The notes under the pieces: generated by a model
Seen by the model: only the letters and a program-made list of their open reading frames with translations
Told to the model about the DNA's origin: nothing
Database searches by the model: none
From: Melaminivora jejuensis
GTDB taxonomy: Bacteria > Pseudomonadota > Gammaproteobacteria > Burkholderiales > Burkholderiaceae_C
NCBI RefSeq assembly: GCF_017811175.1
Contig: NZ_JACWIJ010000002.1
Span: 744,001 to 808,000 of the forward strand
Direction: 5' to 3'
Length of the DNA: 64,000 bases
Shown: positions 1 through 9,222 of the stretch, piece by piece
Layout of the letters: every line of letters begins with the position of its first letter
Numbering within the stretch: position 1 is the stretch's first letter
Translations under genes and position numbers: made by a program

Positions 1-114
1 CCTGGGCAATGGTGTCGGCCAGGTCGCGCCTGGCCTGCCCGGCAGGCGAAGCGGCGCCGGGGCGGAAGTGGTGGCTGGGAAGGCGTCAGCGGAAGGCAGC
101 GCGTCGTTCATCAT
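1..114 (-). CDS. partial hypothetical protein (N-terminus only)
   Basis: On the minus strand an ATG at 114, immediately followed by another at 111, opens a frame with no stop up to the window edge, so about 38 N-terminal residues are visible (beginning MMNDALPSADAF). The visible part is Ala/Pro/Thr-rich and has no recognisable motif. It begins 7 bases after the stop of the GGDEF gene on the same strand, so the two are probably cotranscribed. A purine-rich AAAGAG stretch precedes the ATG. The function cannot be told from this fragment. Confidence 0.4.
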   Translation of the reverse strand, partial: MMNDALPSADAFPATTSAPAPLRLPGRPGATWPTPLPR

Positions 115-121
115 CGCTCTT

Positions 122-895
122 TCAGGGGGCGCTGCAGACAGGCGGATCATGGGGCCCTGGCAGGTCGCCCCAGCCGGAAGGAGTGTAGAGGGAGCCAAAC
201 AGCAGGTTCTTTTCTTCGGCGCTCACGGTGCTGTCGGGCTGGTCTTCGATGCTTACCCGGTTGCGCCCCTCGGCCTTGGCGCGGTAGAGCTGCGCGTCGG
301 CGCGCTCGATCCATAGTTGGGCCGTGCTGCGTATCCACTGCAGCGCAAAGGCGCCGCCGATGCTGGCCGTGACGTGCAGGGTCTGCGTCGGGCTGATGGC
401 GACCGGGGTTTCCTCGACGGCGCGCCGGATGCGCTCGGCCACCGTGCGCCCGAAGCCGAACAGGCAGGCCGGCAGCACGATGGCGAATTCCTCGCCGCCG
501 TAGCGCGCCACCGTGTCCATGGGGCGCAAGCAGCGCTCCAGCGTGCGCGCCACGGACTGCAGCACCAGATCGCCGGCCCCGTGGCCATAGCGGTCGTTGA
601 CTTGTTTGAAATGGTCGATGTCCAGCATCAGCAGCAACGCAGCCTCGCCCGAACGGGCCACACGGTCAATCTCGCTCTCGATCACCGCATTGATGAAGCG
701 CCGGTTGGGCAGGCCGGTCAGCGAATCCTTGAGGGACAGGTCGCACAGGCCGTCGATCAGCGTCTGCAGGTACTCCAGGGGCGTGCAGCCCTGCAGGGCC
801 TGATGGCCTGCCGCAGACTGGCTCACCAGGGCATGGGCCGTGGTGAGCTTGAGATCTCGCAGTTGGATGGACGCGGCAGACGCAGAAAGAGTCAC
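122..895 (-). CDS. GGDEF-domain diguanylate cyclase
   Basis: Predicted to make cyclic di-GMP from two GTP. The GGDEF domain fills most of the protein: it starts with the family-typical DSLTGLPNRR segment, has the metal-binding DIDHFKQVNDRYGH segment and the signature YGGEEF. An RPMD sequence five residues before GGEEF fits the inhibitory I-site (RxxD), so product inhibition is likely. There is no transmembrane helix or PAS domain; the short N-terminal part (QLRDLKLTTAHALV...) is not recognised. The frame stays open to a TTG at 958, but that would overlap the upstream sulP gene by 25 bases, so I prefer the GTG at 895; neither start has a convincing ribosome site. Cytoplasmic. Confidence 0.8.
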   Translation of the reverse strand: MTLSASAASIQLRDLKLTTAHALVSQSAAGHQALQGCTPLEYLQTLIDGLCDLSLKDSLTGLPNRRFINAVIESEIDRVARSGEAALLLMLDIDHFKQVNDRYGHGAGDLVLQSVARTLERCLRPMDTVARYGGEEFAIVLPACLFGFGRTVAERIRRAVEETPVAISPTQTLHVTASIGGAFALQWIRSTAQLWIERADAQLYRAKAEGRNRVSIEDQPDSTVSAEEKNLLFGSLYTPSGWGDLPGPHDPPVCSAP

Positions 896-933
896 AAAGC
901 GCAACAAAAAAGCAGTGCCCCAGTGTATCAGCG

Positions 934-2634
934 CTACCTGCCGGCCAAGGGGCGGCAAGCGCTGTCTTCCGGGGGCTGTTCGAGGGATGCCAGGGCTTCG
1001 GCGTCGGTGCGGTAGGTGTGCAGATCAGGCCCGGCGTGCAGCACCTGGGCGCGTTCGAGCACGCGCTGCACCGGCAGCTTCAGGCCGGCCACGTGCAGTG
1101 CGCCGCCGCGGCTTTGCATCAGCGCGCGCAGCCGCATGAAAGCCTCGACCCCGGTCACGTCGATGCGGTTGATGGGCAGGGCGAACAGGCACAGCGCGCG
1201 CAGCCCGGGCCGCGCGGCCAGCTCGTCGGCCACACGCCGCTCCAGCGCGGTGGCCGAGGCGAAGTCCAGCTCGGCATCCATGCGCAGCGCCAGCACGTGC
1301 GGCGCCAGCGGCGCCAGCTGCCACAGGTGGCGGTCGCGCAGGCTGCCATCGGGGTGGATGCCGACCTCGATGATGCGCGGGTGCAGGCGCTGGTACAGGA
1401 AGTGCGACAGGTTCATGACCAGCCCGGCCAGCACGCCCCAGTACAGGCGCGGCGCGCTGATCAGGGTCAGCGCGAAGGTGCTCAGGCCGATGAGAGTCTC
1501 CACGCGCGAAATGGGCCACAGGCGCAGCATCCCCAGTGGCTTGATCAGGCTGGTCACGGCGGTGACCACGACGGCGGCCAGCACCGCCTGCGGCACGTGG
1601 TAGAGCGCCGGCGTCAGCCACAGCAGCGTGGCCAGCACCAGCACTAGGGCAAACAGCGTGGCCCAGCCGGTCTGCGCGCCGGCGTACAGGTTGATGGCCG
1701 AGCGCGAGAACGAGGCGCTGGTGGCAAAGCTGCCGCACAGGCCCGAGCTCATCTTGGCCATGCCGTGGGCGATCAAGTCCTGGTTCTCGTTCCAGCGCGT
1801 GCCGCCGCGCGAGTGCTCGACCTTGGCGCTCGATGCCGTCTCCAGAAAGCTCACCAGCGTGACCACCAGCACCGGCAGGGTCAGCGCGCCGAACTCGTCC
1901 CAGGACAGCCAGCCGGGCAGGTACAGCGACGGCAGGCCCGAGGGCACATGCCCGACCACGGCGCCATCGGCGTCGGCAAAGCCTGCCTGCCAGCTCACCA
2001 GCGCGGCCAGCGCGATGACCACCATGGCCGTCGGAAAGCTCGGCCGCCAGCGCCGCCCCAGCATCAGCAGGGCCAGGCTGCCCAGGCCAAAGGCCGTGGC
2101 GCGCAGGTCGAAGTGGTGCAGCGAGGGGTCGGCGGCCAGGGCGTGCCAGGTGGTGCGCAGGCCCAGCAGTGCCGGTAGCTGCGAGGCCAGGATGAGCAGC
2201 GCCGCCGCCTGCGTGAAGCTGCCCAGCACCGGCGAGGTCACCAGATTCAGCAGCCAGCCAAAGCGCAGCACGCCCAGCAGCAGCTGCAGCGCGCCCGACA
2301 GCAGCGCCATCCAGGCGGCCAGCTGCACCCACTGTGCGCTGCCCGGCTCGGCCAGGCCGGTGAGCGAGGCGCCGATCAGCAGGCTGGTCAGCGCCGTCGG
2401 CCCCACGCCCAGGCGCGTGGACGAGGCCCACAGCACGGCCACGAGGGCCGGCACCAGCGAGGCATAGATGCCGGTCACCAGCGGCATTCCGGCCAGGTGC
2501 GCATAGGCCACGCCCTGCGGCACCAGCATCAGGCCCACGGTCATGCCGGCCCAGAACTCGCCGCGCAGCAGCTCGGCTGTGGGGCGCGGCCAGGCGAGAA
2601 AAGGCAACCAGCGGGACAGGGCAGCAGGCGTCAT
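934..2634 (-). CDS. SulP/SLC26-family anion transporter with STAS domain
   Basis: 566 residues. The N-terminal two thirds form a polytopic membrane domain beginning with the family signature MLVPQGVAYAHLAGMP (about residues 36-51), which marks SulP permeases. The last roughly 120 residues (from about HLWQLAPLAPHVLALRMDAE) form a cytoplasmic STAS domain. Such proteins move sulfate, bicarbonate or dicarboxylates; the substrate cannot be read from sequence. No carbonic anhydrase gene is adjacent, which would have pointed to bicarbonate. It is divergent from the BON lipoprotein gene and upstream of the GGDEF gene on the same strand. Confidence 0.85.
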   Translation of the reverse strand: MTPAALSRWLPFLAWPRPTAELLRGEFWAGMTVGLMLVPQGVAYAHLAGMPLVTGIYASLVPALVAVLWASSTRLGVGPTALTSLLIGASLTGLAEPGSAQWVQLAAWMALLSGALQLLLGVLRFGWLLNLVTSPVLGSFTQAAALLILASQLPALLGLRTTWHALAADPSLHHFDLRATAFGLGSLALLMLGRRWRPSFPTAMVVIALAALVSWQAGFADADGAVVGHVPSGLPSLYLPGWLSWDEFGALTLPVLVVTLVSFLETASSAKVEHSRGGTRWNENQDLIAHGMAKMSSGLCGSFATSASFSRSAINLYAGAQTGWATLFALVLVLATLLWLTPALYHVPQAVLAAVVVTAVTSLIKPLGMLRLWPISRVETLIGLSTFALTLISAPRLYWGVLAGLVMNLSHFLYQRLHPRIIEVGIHPDGSLRDRHLWQLAPLAPHVLALRMDAELDFASATALERRVADELAARPGLRALCLFALPINRIDVTGVEAFMRLRALMQSRGGALHVAGLKLPVQRVLERAQVLHAGPDLHTYRTDAEALASLEQPPEDSACRPLAGR

Positions 2635-2773
2635 GGCGCTCGATTGTCGCGCTGCCAGGGTCGGCCTGCCGGCGCTGCCGCCCTTGTCCTACCGGCGTTT
2701 CGGCGCTGCGCCAACGCTGGCCGGCCAGGGCTATTCCTACATTGCCTGCATGTCAACCCACAGGAGAGGAATC

Positions 2774-3310
2774 ATGCCAAGCCCCAACCAACGCCATGAC
2801 GACTGCAGCGCGCTGCTGCGCGGTGCCGGCATCGCCGCTGCCATCGCCTTGAGCCTGGGCCTGGCCGCGTGCGACAGGAGCGACGACCGCACCGCTGGCC
2901 AGAAGCTCGATGCGGCCATCGCCAAGACCGAGCAGGCCGCCCAGGACGCCAAGCTGCGCACCCAGGAGGCGGCGCACGACGCCAAGGTGGCCGTGCAGGA
3001 GGCTGCCCGAGATGCGCGCCAGGAGGCGCACGTGGCGGGCGAAAGCGCCCGCGCCGATACGCGCGAGGTCAAGGCCAACGCCCAGGCCGCCGTGCAGGAC
3101 GCTGGCATCACAGCCCGCGTCAATGCCGGCCTGGCCAAGGATCCAGACCTGAGCGCCATCCGCATCGACGTGGACACCGGCGGCGGCGTAGTCACCCTGA
3201 ACGGCCCGGTCAAGAGCGCCCAGGCGCGCGAGCGCGCCACGCAGATCGCCCAGGGCGTAGAGGGCGTACGCCAGGTGGTCAACAACCTGAACATCACGCC
3301 GGGCAGCTGA
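2774..3310 (+). CDS. BON-domain lipoprotein
   Basis: 178 residues. Starts at the ATG at 2774 because an AGGAGAGGA ribosome site lies just upstream (2762-2770). The N-terminus is a lipoprotein signal with lipobox LAAC (Cys33), so the protein is lipidated and probably sits in the periplasm at the outer membrane. Residues about 40-110 are an Ala/Glu/Lys-rich helical stretch with repeated AQDAK / AAHDAK / AARDAR heptad-like units, likely a coiled coil. The C-terminal part (ITARVNAGLAKDPDLSAIRIDV ... VVTLNGPVKS) is one BON domain, as in OsmY-type envelope-stress proteins. Monocistronic, divergent from sulP. Confidence 0.8.
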   Translation: MPSPNQRHDDCSALLRGAGIAAAIALSLGLAACDRSDDRTAGQKLDAAIAKTEQAAQDAKLRTQEAAHDAKVAVQEAARDARQEAHVAGESARADTREVKANAQAAVQDAGITARVNAGLAKDPDLSAIRIDVDTGGGVVTLNGPVKSAQARERATQIAQGVEGVRQVVNNLNITPGS

Positions 3311-3349
3311 GGGCGATGCTTTCGGGAGCGCCACCGCTACCATGCGCGC

Positions 3350-4588
3350 ATGAGCCAGCAAAACAACGCCCCCTCGCAAGACATCACCACCCGCCTGATC
3401 CACCACGCCTACGAGCCGCCCGCCGGCTTCGCGGCGCCGCAGCCGGCCATCCACAAGGCCTCGACCGTGCTGTTTCCCGACGTCGCCGCTTTGCGCGCGC
3501 GCGAGTGGAAGGACAAGACCAGCTACACCTATGGCCTGCACGGCACGCCCACCACCTACCGGCTGGAGGAGCGCATCGCCACGCTGGAGGGCGGCCAGCA
3601 GTGCCTGCTGGCGCCCAGTGGGCTGGCGGCGATCTCCACGGTGGCGCTGGCGCTGCTCAAGAGCGGCGACGAGGTGCTGCTGCCCGACAACGCCTACGGC
3701 CCCAACAAGGCGCTGGCCGAGGCCGAACTCGCCCACTGGGGTATCACGCACCAGATGTTCGATCCGCTCGACCCGCTCGACCTGGCCGCCAGGATCAGTC
3801 CCCGCACCCGCCTGGTCTGGCTGGAGGCCGCCGGCTCGGTCACGCTGGAGTTTCCCGACCTGCTCGCCCAGGCGCGCATCTGCCGCGAGCGGGGCGTGAC
3901 CTCGGCGCTGGACAACACCTGGGGCGCAGGCCTGGCCTTTGCGCCCTTCGACCTGAAGGGCGACGGCAGCCTGGGCGTCGATATTTCCGTCCACGCCCTG
4001 ACTAAATACCCCAGCGGCGGCGGCGACGTGCTGATGGGCAGTATCACCACGCGCGATGAGCGACTGCACCTGAAGCTCAAACTGGCGCACATGCGCCTGG
4101 GCCTGGGCGTGGGCGCCAACGACGCCGAGGCCGTGCTGCGCGCCCTGCCCAGCATGGCCCTGCGCTACCGCGCCCACGACGTGGCCACGCGCGAGCTGGC
4201 GCGCTGGATGGGCCGCCAGGCGCCGGTGGCGCAGGTGCTGCACCCGGCGCTGCCCGGCTCGCCCGGCCACCCGCACTGGCAGGCGCTGTGCGGCAGCGCC
4301 AACGGCGGCGCGGGCGCGGCAGCCGGCCTGTTCAGCGTGGTCTTCGATGCGCGCCACGGGCAAGAGCGCGTCGATGCCTTCTGCGACGCCCTGCGGCTGT
4401 TTCGCCTGGGCTATAGCTGGGGCGGGCCGATCAGCCTGGTCGTGCCCTACGACCTGCCGGCCATGCGCGAGTGCGCCACGCCGCACTTGGCCGATGGCCA
4501 TCTGGTGCGCTTTTGCGTCGGCCTGGAGGACGTGCAGGACTTGCGCGCCGATCTGGAGCAGGCGCTGGGCCGGGCTTTCGGCAACTGA
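3350..4588 (+). CDS. metC: cystathionine beta-lyase (PLP-dependent)
   Basis: 412 residues. Cleaves cystathionine to homocysteine, pyruvate and ammonia in methionine synthesis. It shows the Cys/Met-metabolism PLP fold: the YTYGLHGTPTTYRLEERIATLEGG substrate/cofactor segment near residues 60-85, the ALDNTWGAGLAF segment, and the Schiff-base lysine Lys219 in SVHALTKYPSGGGD. The length fits MetC. It starts 39 bases after the BON gene, without an obvious promoter between them. MetC and other gamma-family enzymes are hard to separate by eye; the LVWLEAAGSVTLEF segment favours cystathionine beta-lyase. Confidence 0.88.
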   Translation: MSQQNNAPSQDITTRLIHHAYEPPAGFAAPQPAIHKASTVLFPDVAALRAREWKDKTSYTYGLHGTPTTYRLEERIATLEGGQQCLLAPSGLAAISTVALALLKSGDEVLLPDNAYGPNKALAEAELAHWGITHQMFDPLDPLDLAARISPRTRLVWLEAAGSVTLEFPDLLAQARICRERGVTSALDNTWGAGLAFAPFDLKGDGSLGVDISVHALTKYPSGGGDVLMGSITTRDERLHLKLKLAHMRLGLGVGANDAEAVLRALPSMALRYRAHDVATRELARWMGRQAPVAQVLHPALPGSPGHPHWQALCGSANGGAGAAAGLFSVVFDARHGQERVDAFCDALRLFRLGYSWGGPISLVVPYDLPAMRECATPHLADGHLVRFCVGLEDVQDLRADLEQALGRAFGN

Positions 4589-4716
4589 GCGGGCGCGCTG
4601 GCCGGTCTTGCCGGCGGCTTTGTCCGCAGGAGAAGTAGGGACTTTCCTTGATGGCGGGCAAGGCCCGGTAGCGCGTAAGGTGGACTGGTCTGCGTTTCTT
4701 GTCAGGAGTGCCCGCC

Positions 4717-5538
4717 ATGCTGGAGACCACCACCACCCATGTTGCTGCCGCCCTGGTGCCGGCGCCGATACGACTGCAGGCCTTGTCGCCGGCCCAGCCT
4801 TTGCGGTGGCTGGCCGCTGGCGCGCGCGACCTGCTGGCCGCCCCCTGGATCGGCCTGTTCTACGGCCTGTGCTTCTGGGGCATGGCGCTGCTGCTGGCCT
4901 GGATCTTTCGCGCGCGGCCCGAATACACCATGTCGCTGGCCAGCGGCTGCCTGCTGGTCGGGCCATTCCTGGCCATGGGCCTGTATGAGACCAGCCGCCG
5001 GCGCGAGGCCGGCCTGTCGCCCAGCCTGGCCGAATCGCTGACCTGCTGGGATCGGCACGTGGCCAGCATGGCCATGCTGGTGCTGGCGCTGATCGTGCTG
5101 GAGCTGCTGTGGGGCCGCGCCTCGCTGGTGGTGTTCGCGGTGTTCTTCCATACCGGAATGCCGTCCACCACGGGCGTGGTGCAGGCGGTGTTCAATCCGC
5201 AGAACTGGCAGTTCGTGCTGGCCTACGCGGCGGTGGGCGGCGTCTTTGCCGCGTTGGTGTTTTGCTTCACCGTGGTGGCCATCCCGATGATCCTGGATCG
5301 CGACACCGACGCCTTCACCGCCGTGCTGACCAGTATGCGCGTGGTGCTGGACAACCCCGCCGCCATGCTGCTGTGGGGCGCGCTGATCACGCTGCTGGTG
5401 GCCTTGTCGCTGCTGGCCTGGGGCGCGGGGCTGCTGGTGGTCGGGCCGCTGCTGGGCCACGCCACCTGGCACGCCTACCGCAGCGCAGTGGCGCCGGCGG
5501 AGGCAGCGGCGGAGGCAGCAGCGGATGCGGCCATCTGA
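4717..5538 (+). CDS. DUF2189 integral membrane protein
   Basis: 273 residues from the ATG at 4717, chosen because AGGAG at 4704-4708 is well spaced; the frame opens further up only by a TTG. Five to six hydrophobic helices are visible, starting at IGLFYGLCFWGMALLLAWIF and ending near LLAWGAGLLVVGPLLGHATWHAYR. The pattern, including the conserved GPLLGHATWHAYR end, is that of DUF2189 proteins found in many proteobacteria. The function of the family is unknown. The C-terminal tail is a run of Ala/Glu repeats. Inner membrane. Confidence 0.75.
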   Translation: MLETTTTHVAAALVPAPIRLQALSPAQPLRWLAAGARDLLAAPWIGLFYGLCFWGMALLLAWIFRARPEYTMSLASGCLLVGPFLAMGLYETSRRREAGLSPSLAESLTCWDRHVASMAMLVLALIVLELLWGRASLVVFAVFFHTGMPSTTGVVQAVFNPQNWQFVLAYAAVGGVFAALVFCFTVVAIPMILDRDTDAFTAVLTSMRVVLDNPAAMLLWGALITLLVALSLLAWGAGLLVVGPLLGHATWHAYRSAVAPAEAAAEAAADAAI

Positions 5539-5590
5539 GCGCGCGTCTGCCGGCGGTCGAGAGGCAGTTCGCCGGCGCCGCTGGCAAGCA

Positions 5591-6253
5591 TCAGCGCAGC
5601 AACTGCTGCAGCTGCGGCCAGACATTGGCCAGCATCTGCGGCTGGGCCTGGGCATTGGGATGGATGCGGTCGGCCTGGAACAGCCGCGCGGCCTCGGGCA
5701 CATCCGCCACGCCTTTGAGGAAGAACGGCACCAGCGCCGTCTTTTCCTGCCGCGCCACGTTCTCGAAGGCCTGGGCGAAGCGCCGGCCATAGTCGCCGCC
5801 ATAGTTGGGCGGCACCTGCATACCCAGCAGCAGCACGCGCGCACCGGCGGCCCTGGCCTGCTGCGCCATGGCGGCCAGGTTGTCCTCGGTGTTCTTCAGC
5901 GGCAGGCCGCGCAGCGCGTCGTTGCCGCCCAGCTCGATGACCACATGGGTGGGCCGGTGCGTCCTGAGCAGCGCCGCCAGCCGGGCGCGCCCGCCGGAGG
6001 TCGTGTCGCCGCTGACGCTGGCGTTGACCACCGCAGCGGCGATGCGCTCGCGCGCCAGCTGCTGCTCCAGCAGCGCCACCCAGCCACTGCCGCGCGCCAG
6101 GCCGTACTCGGCGCTCAGTGAGTCGCCCAGTATCAGGATGACCGGCTCCCGCCCGGCTGCCAGTGCCGGGCGGCTGACGCCCAGCGCCGCCAACGCTGCC
6201 AGCCCGGCAAGCCCCGCCGCGATACAGTCGCGCCGACCCATTTGCCCATTCAT
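5591..6253 (-). CDS. tesA: SGNH/GDSL arylesterase, TesA-like (thioesterase I / lysophospholipase L1)
   Basis: About 220 residues. Contains the SGNH hydrolase blocks: block I ILGDSLSAEYGL (Ser nucleophile), the Gly block NASVSGDTTSGG, the GGND block, and the C-terminal DRIHPN with catalytic Asp and His. A twin-arginine-free signal peptide (GLAGLAALAALGVSRPALAA) sends it to the periplasm. Hydrolyses acyl thioesters, lysophospholipids or aryl esters. Starts possible at 6268, 6253 or 6241; I chose 6253 because the AAGGAG motif lies too close to 6268. It is divergent from a YbbA-type ATPase, the same pairing as tesA-ybbA in E. coli. Confidence 0.85.
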   Translation of the reverse strand: MNGQMGRRDCIAAGLAGLAALAALGVSRPALAAGREPVILILGDSLSAEYGLARGSGWVALLEQQLARERIAAAVVNASVSGDTTSGGRARLAALLRTHRPTHVVIELGGNDALRGLPLKNTEDNLAAMAQQARAAGARVLLLGMQVPPNYGGDYGRRFAQAFENVARQEKTALVPFFLKGVADVPEAARLFQADRIHPNAQAQPQMLANVWPQLQQLLR

Positions 6254-6277
6254 CCGTCTGTCCACCATCACTCCTTC

Positions 6278-6982
6278 ATGTCCAGCATCAGCGCCGCCCA
6301 GCCTGCGACCAGCACGCCCATCATCGCCGTGGAGCACCTGCACAAGTCGGTCACCGACTCCAGCGGCACGCTCGACATTCTGCGGGACATCGATTTCACC
6401 GTGGCGGCGCGCCAGACCGTGGCCATCGTCGGCGCCTCCGGCTCGGGCAAGAGCACGCTGCTGTCGCTGATTGCCGGCCTGGACACGCCCACGCGCGGCA
6501 CGGTGCGGCTGGCCGGGCAGGATTTGTTCGCGCTCGATGAGGACGCGCGCGCCGCGCTGCGCGCGCGCAGCATGGGTTTCGTGTTCCAGAGTTTCCAGCT
6601 GCTGGCCAACCTGTCGGCGCTGGAAAACGTCATGCTGCCGCTGGAGCTGGCCGGCCAGCCCCAGGCACGCCGGCTGGCCGCCGACATGCTGGCGCGCGTG
6701 GGCCTGCAAGATCGCCTGGCGCACCAGCCGCGCGTGCTCTCGGGCGGCGAGCAGCAGCGCGTGGCGCTGGCGCGCGCCTTCGTGGTACAGCCCGCCGTGC
6801 TGCTGGCCGACGAGCCCACCGGCAGCCTGGACTTCGCCACCGGCGCTGCCGTGATGGAGCTGATGCTGGCGCTCAACCGCGAGCAGGGCACGACGCTGCT
6901 GCTGGTCACGCACGATCGGGGCATCGCCGCGCGCTGCGACCGGCGCATCACCATCGAGGCCGGACGCGTCGCAGAGTCATGA
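6278..6982 (+). CDS. ABC transporter ATP-binding protein (YbbA/LolD type)
   Basis: 234 residues. Walker A GASGSGKS, signature LSGGEQQR, Walker B VLLADEPT, and the H-loop VTHD are all present and in order, so ATPase activity is expected. Similarity in layout is to the MacB/LolD/YbbA branch (VFQSFQLLANLSALENVMLPLEL). In E. coli ybbA is followed by the large permease ybbP; here no permease follows, and the gene ends in a palindromic repeat and a convergent sstT, so the partner must be elsewhere. Starts only 24 bases from divergent tesA, so promoters must overlap the coding starts. Confidence 0.85.
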   Translation: MSSISAAQPATSTPIIAVEHLHKSVTDSSGTLDILRDIDFTVAARQTVAIVGASGSGKSTLLSLIAGLDTPTRGTVRLAGQDLFALDEDARAALRARSMGFVFQSFQLLANLSALENVMLPLELAGQPQARRLAADMLARVGLQDRLAHQPRVLSGGEQQRVALARAFVVQPAVLLADEPTGSLDFATGAAVMELMLALNREQGTTLLLVTHDRGIAARCDRRITIEAGRVAES

Positions 6983-6986
6983 AAAA

Positions 6987-7070
6987 TGATAGCTGGCAGC
7001 GCTTGTCTGGTAACGATTTCGGATGGTTTTCTACCTGAAACCTTTGCTGGGCAAGCGCTTCCAGCTATCA
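6987..7070. repeat. AGCGCTTG-family palindromic repeat, paired copy
   Basis: A left arm TGATAGCTGGCAGCGCTTG (6987-7005) and a right arm CAAGCGCTTCCAGCTATCA (7052-7070) are near-perfect inverted copies around about 46 bases. The element fills the whole space between the convergent stops of the ABC ATPase (6982) and sstT (7072). The folded RNA would be a long hairpin in both directions, so a bidirectional transcription end is plausible, though no T-run is visible. It is one of at least nine related copies in the window. Confidence 0.8.
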
Positions 7071-7071
7071 A

Positions 7072-8301
7072 TCAGGTAGCGCTGCCGCCCCTGCGCTCCT
7101 GCATCATGCTGGCGGCGGCGGTGAACAGCACGTCGGTGGAGGAGTTAAGCGCCGTCTCCGCCGAGTCCTGCACGATGCCGATGATGAAGCCCACGGCCAC
7201 CACCTGCATGGCCAGGTCGTTGCCGATGCCGAACAGGCTGCACGCCAGCGGGATCAGCAGCAGCGAGCCGCCGGCCACGCCTGAGGCGCCGGTGGCGCAC
7301 ACCGAGGCCACCACGCACAGCAGCAGCGCCGTGGGCATGTCCGCCTGGATGCCCAGGGTGTGCGCGGCGGCCAGCGTCAGCACGCTGATGGTGATGGCGG
7401 CGCCGGCCATGTTGATGGTCGCGCCCAGCGGGATGGCGATGCTGTAGGTCTCCTGCGGCAGGCCCAGGCGCCTGGCCAGCGCCAGGTTGATGGGGATGTT
7501 GGCCGCCGAGCTGCGCGTGAAGAAGGCCGTCACCCCGCTCTCGCGCAGGCAGGTCAGCACCAGCGGATAGGGGTTGCGCCGGATGCACCACCACACGATC
7601 AGTGGATTGACCACCAGCGCCACGAACACCATGCAGCCCACCAGTACCGCCAGCAGGTGGCCGTAGCCGCGCAGTGCCTGCTCGCCGGCCTCGGCCACGG
7701 TGGCCGCCACCAGGCCGAAGATGCCCAGCGGCGCGCAGCGGATCACGCCCTGGATGATGGCGGTGACGGCCTGCGCGCCATCGTGCAGCACGGCGCGCGT
7801 GCCCGCCGAGGCGTGGCGCAGCGCCAGGCCCAGGCCCACGGCCCAGGCCAGGATGCCGATGTAGTTGGCCTGCAGCAGGGCGTTGACGGGGTTGTCCACC
7901 AGGCTTTTGGCCACGTTCACCAACACCTCGCTGACGGCGCCGGGCGGCGCCAGCTCGGCCTGCGGCGGCGCCTGCAGGGTCAGCGTGCTGGGCCACCAGG
8001 TGCTGGCCACGACGCCCACCACGGCAGCCGACAGCGTGCCGGCGACGTACAGCAGCAGCACCGGGCGGATGCCCGTGGCCTCGCCCGGCACGTGGTTGCT
8101 GATGGCGGCCATGACCAGCACCAGCACCAGCACCGGCGCCACTGCCTTGAGCGCGGAGATGAACAGCGTGCCCAGAAAGGCCACATAGGGCGTGGCGCCA
8201 GGGGCGAGAAAGGCCAGGGCGAGACCGGCCAGCAGGGCAACGGCAATCTGCGCCACCAGGCTGGTGCGTTGCACCAGGCGCAGCAGGGGTGACAGGAGCA
8301 T
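7072..8301 (-). CDS. sstT: serine/threonine:Na+ symporter
   Basis: 409 residues from the ATG at 8301; this start matches the usual SstT length (about 410) better than the upstream in-frame starts at 8334 and 8358. Dicarboxylate/amino acid:cation symporter fold with about nine membrane segments. The key hairpin and core motifs are visible: [25 protein letters not shown] and the following [19 protein letters not shown], plus the C-terminal [19 protein letters not shown]. Imports serine and threonine with sodium. Single gene; ends at the palindromic repeat shared with the convergent ABC ATPase. Confidence 0.9.
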   Translation of the reverse strand: MLLSPLLRLVQRTSLVAQIAVALLAGLALAFLAPGATPYVAFLGTLFISALKAVAPVLVLVLVMAAISNHVPGEATGIRPVLLLYVAGTLSAAVVGVVASTWWPSTLTLQAPPQAELAPPGAVSEVLVNVAKSLVDNPVNALLQANYIGILAWAVGLGLALRHASAGTRAVLHDGAQAVTAIIQGVIRCAPLGIFGLVAATVAEAGEQALRGYGHLLAVLVGCMVFVALVVNPLIVWWCIRRNPYPLVLTCLRESGVTAFFTRSSAANIPINLALARRLGLPQETYSIAIPLGATINMAGAAITISVLTLAAAHTLGIQADMPTALLLCVVASVCATGASGVAGGSLLLIPLACSLFGIGNDLAMQVVAVGFIIGIVQDSAETALNSSTDVLFTAAASMMQERRGGSAT

Positions 8302-8463
8302 GGGAGGGTGTGAGGGCGCAGGCCAGCGCGGCATGGGTGCTGCGCCGCTGCCCGTCAATGGGGAAAACGCGCGATTTTACGGCCCGGGTCTTTGGGAAGT
8401 GGGAAGGTTGGGCGTTTGGCGTGGCAGCCCGCACAACGCACAACGCCCCCGATAATCAGGCGC

Positions 8464-9222
8464 ATGTCGTCTGCCAAAGTCCTGTTCGGCTTCCATGCCG
8501 TGGGCGTGCGCCTGAAAACCGCGCCGCAATCCATCATCGAGATCTACTACGAACCCACCCGGCGCGATGCGCGGATGCGCCAGTTCCTGGAGCGCGCCCG
8601 CGAGGCCGGTGCACGCCTGATCGAGGCCGACGGCCTGCGCCTGGCCAAGCTCTCGGGCAGCCACGGCCATCAGGGCGTGGCCGCGCGCGTGCAGGCCGTG
8701 CAGCAGGTGCAGTCGCTCGACGATCTGCTGGACGCGCTGGAGGAGCAGGGCGTCAGGAGCCCGCTGCTGCTGGTGCTCGACGGCGTGACCGATCCGCACA
8801 ACCTGGGCGCCTGCCTGCGCGTGGCCGATGGCGCCGGCGCGCACGCCGTGATCGCGCCCAAGGATCATGCCGTGGGCATCAACGCCACCGTGGCCAAGGT
8901 GGCCAGCGGCGCGGCGGAGACCGTGCCGTACTTCATGGTGACCAACCTGGCGCGCACCCTGGGCGAGTTGAAGGAGCGCGGCATCTGGGTCATCGGCACC
9001 AGCGACGACGCCGACAAGACCCTCTACCAGGCCGACCTGCAAGGCCCGGTGGCGCTGGTGCTGGGCGCCGAAGGCCCGGGGATGCGCCAGCTGACCAGAA
9101 AGACCTGCGACAGCCTGGTGAGCATTCCCATGCTGGGCGCGGTGGAGAGCCTGAATGTCTCGGTGGCCAGCGCCGTGTGCCTGTATGAAGCCCTGCGCCA
9201 GCGCCAGGGCCAGCCGTCATGA
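8464..9222 (+). CDS. rlmB: 23S rRNA (guanosine-2'-O)-methyltransferase, TrmH/SpoU family
   Basis: 252 residues. Methylates the ribose of a guanosine in 23S rRNA (G2251 in E. coli numbering). An N-terminal substrate-binding domain ([14 protein letters not shown]...) is followed by the SpoU knot: [26 protein letters not shown] (motif 1 with the conserved N and R), [16 protein letters not shown] (motif 2) and [19 protein letters not shown] (motif 3), all intact. Start at 8464 fits the family N-terminus. First gene of a four-gene set; the next gene overlaps by ATGA. Confidence 0.92.
   Translation: MSSAKVLFGFHAVGVRLKTAPQSIIEIYYEPTRRDARMRQFLERAREAGARLIEADGLRLAKLSGSHGHQGVAARVQAVQQVQSLDDLLDALEEQGVRSPLLLVLDGVTDPHNLGACLRVADGAGAHAVIAPKDHAVGINATVAKVASGAAETVPYFMVTNLARTLGELKERGIWVIGTSDDADKTLYQADLQGPVALVLGAEGPGMRQLTRKTCDSLVSIPMLGAVESLNVSVASAVCLYEALRQRQGQPS

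Noticed and set aside
2753..4966. Open frame of 737 codons on the minus strand
   Set aside because: It is antisense to the BON lipoprotein and metC genes and arises from high GC content; no protein family is visible in it.
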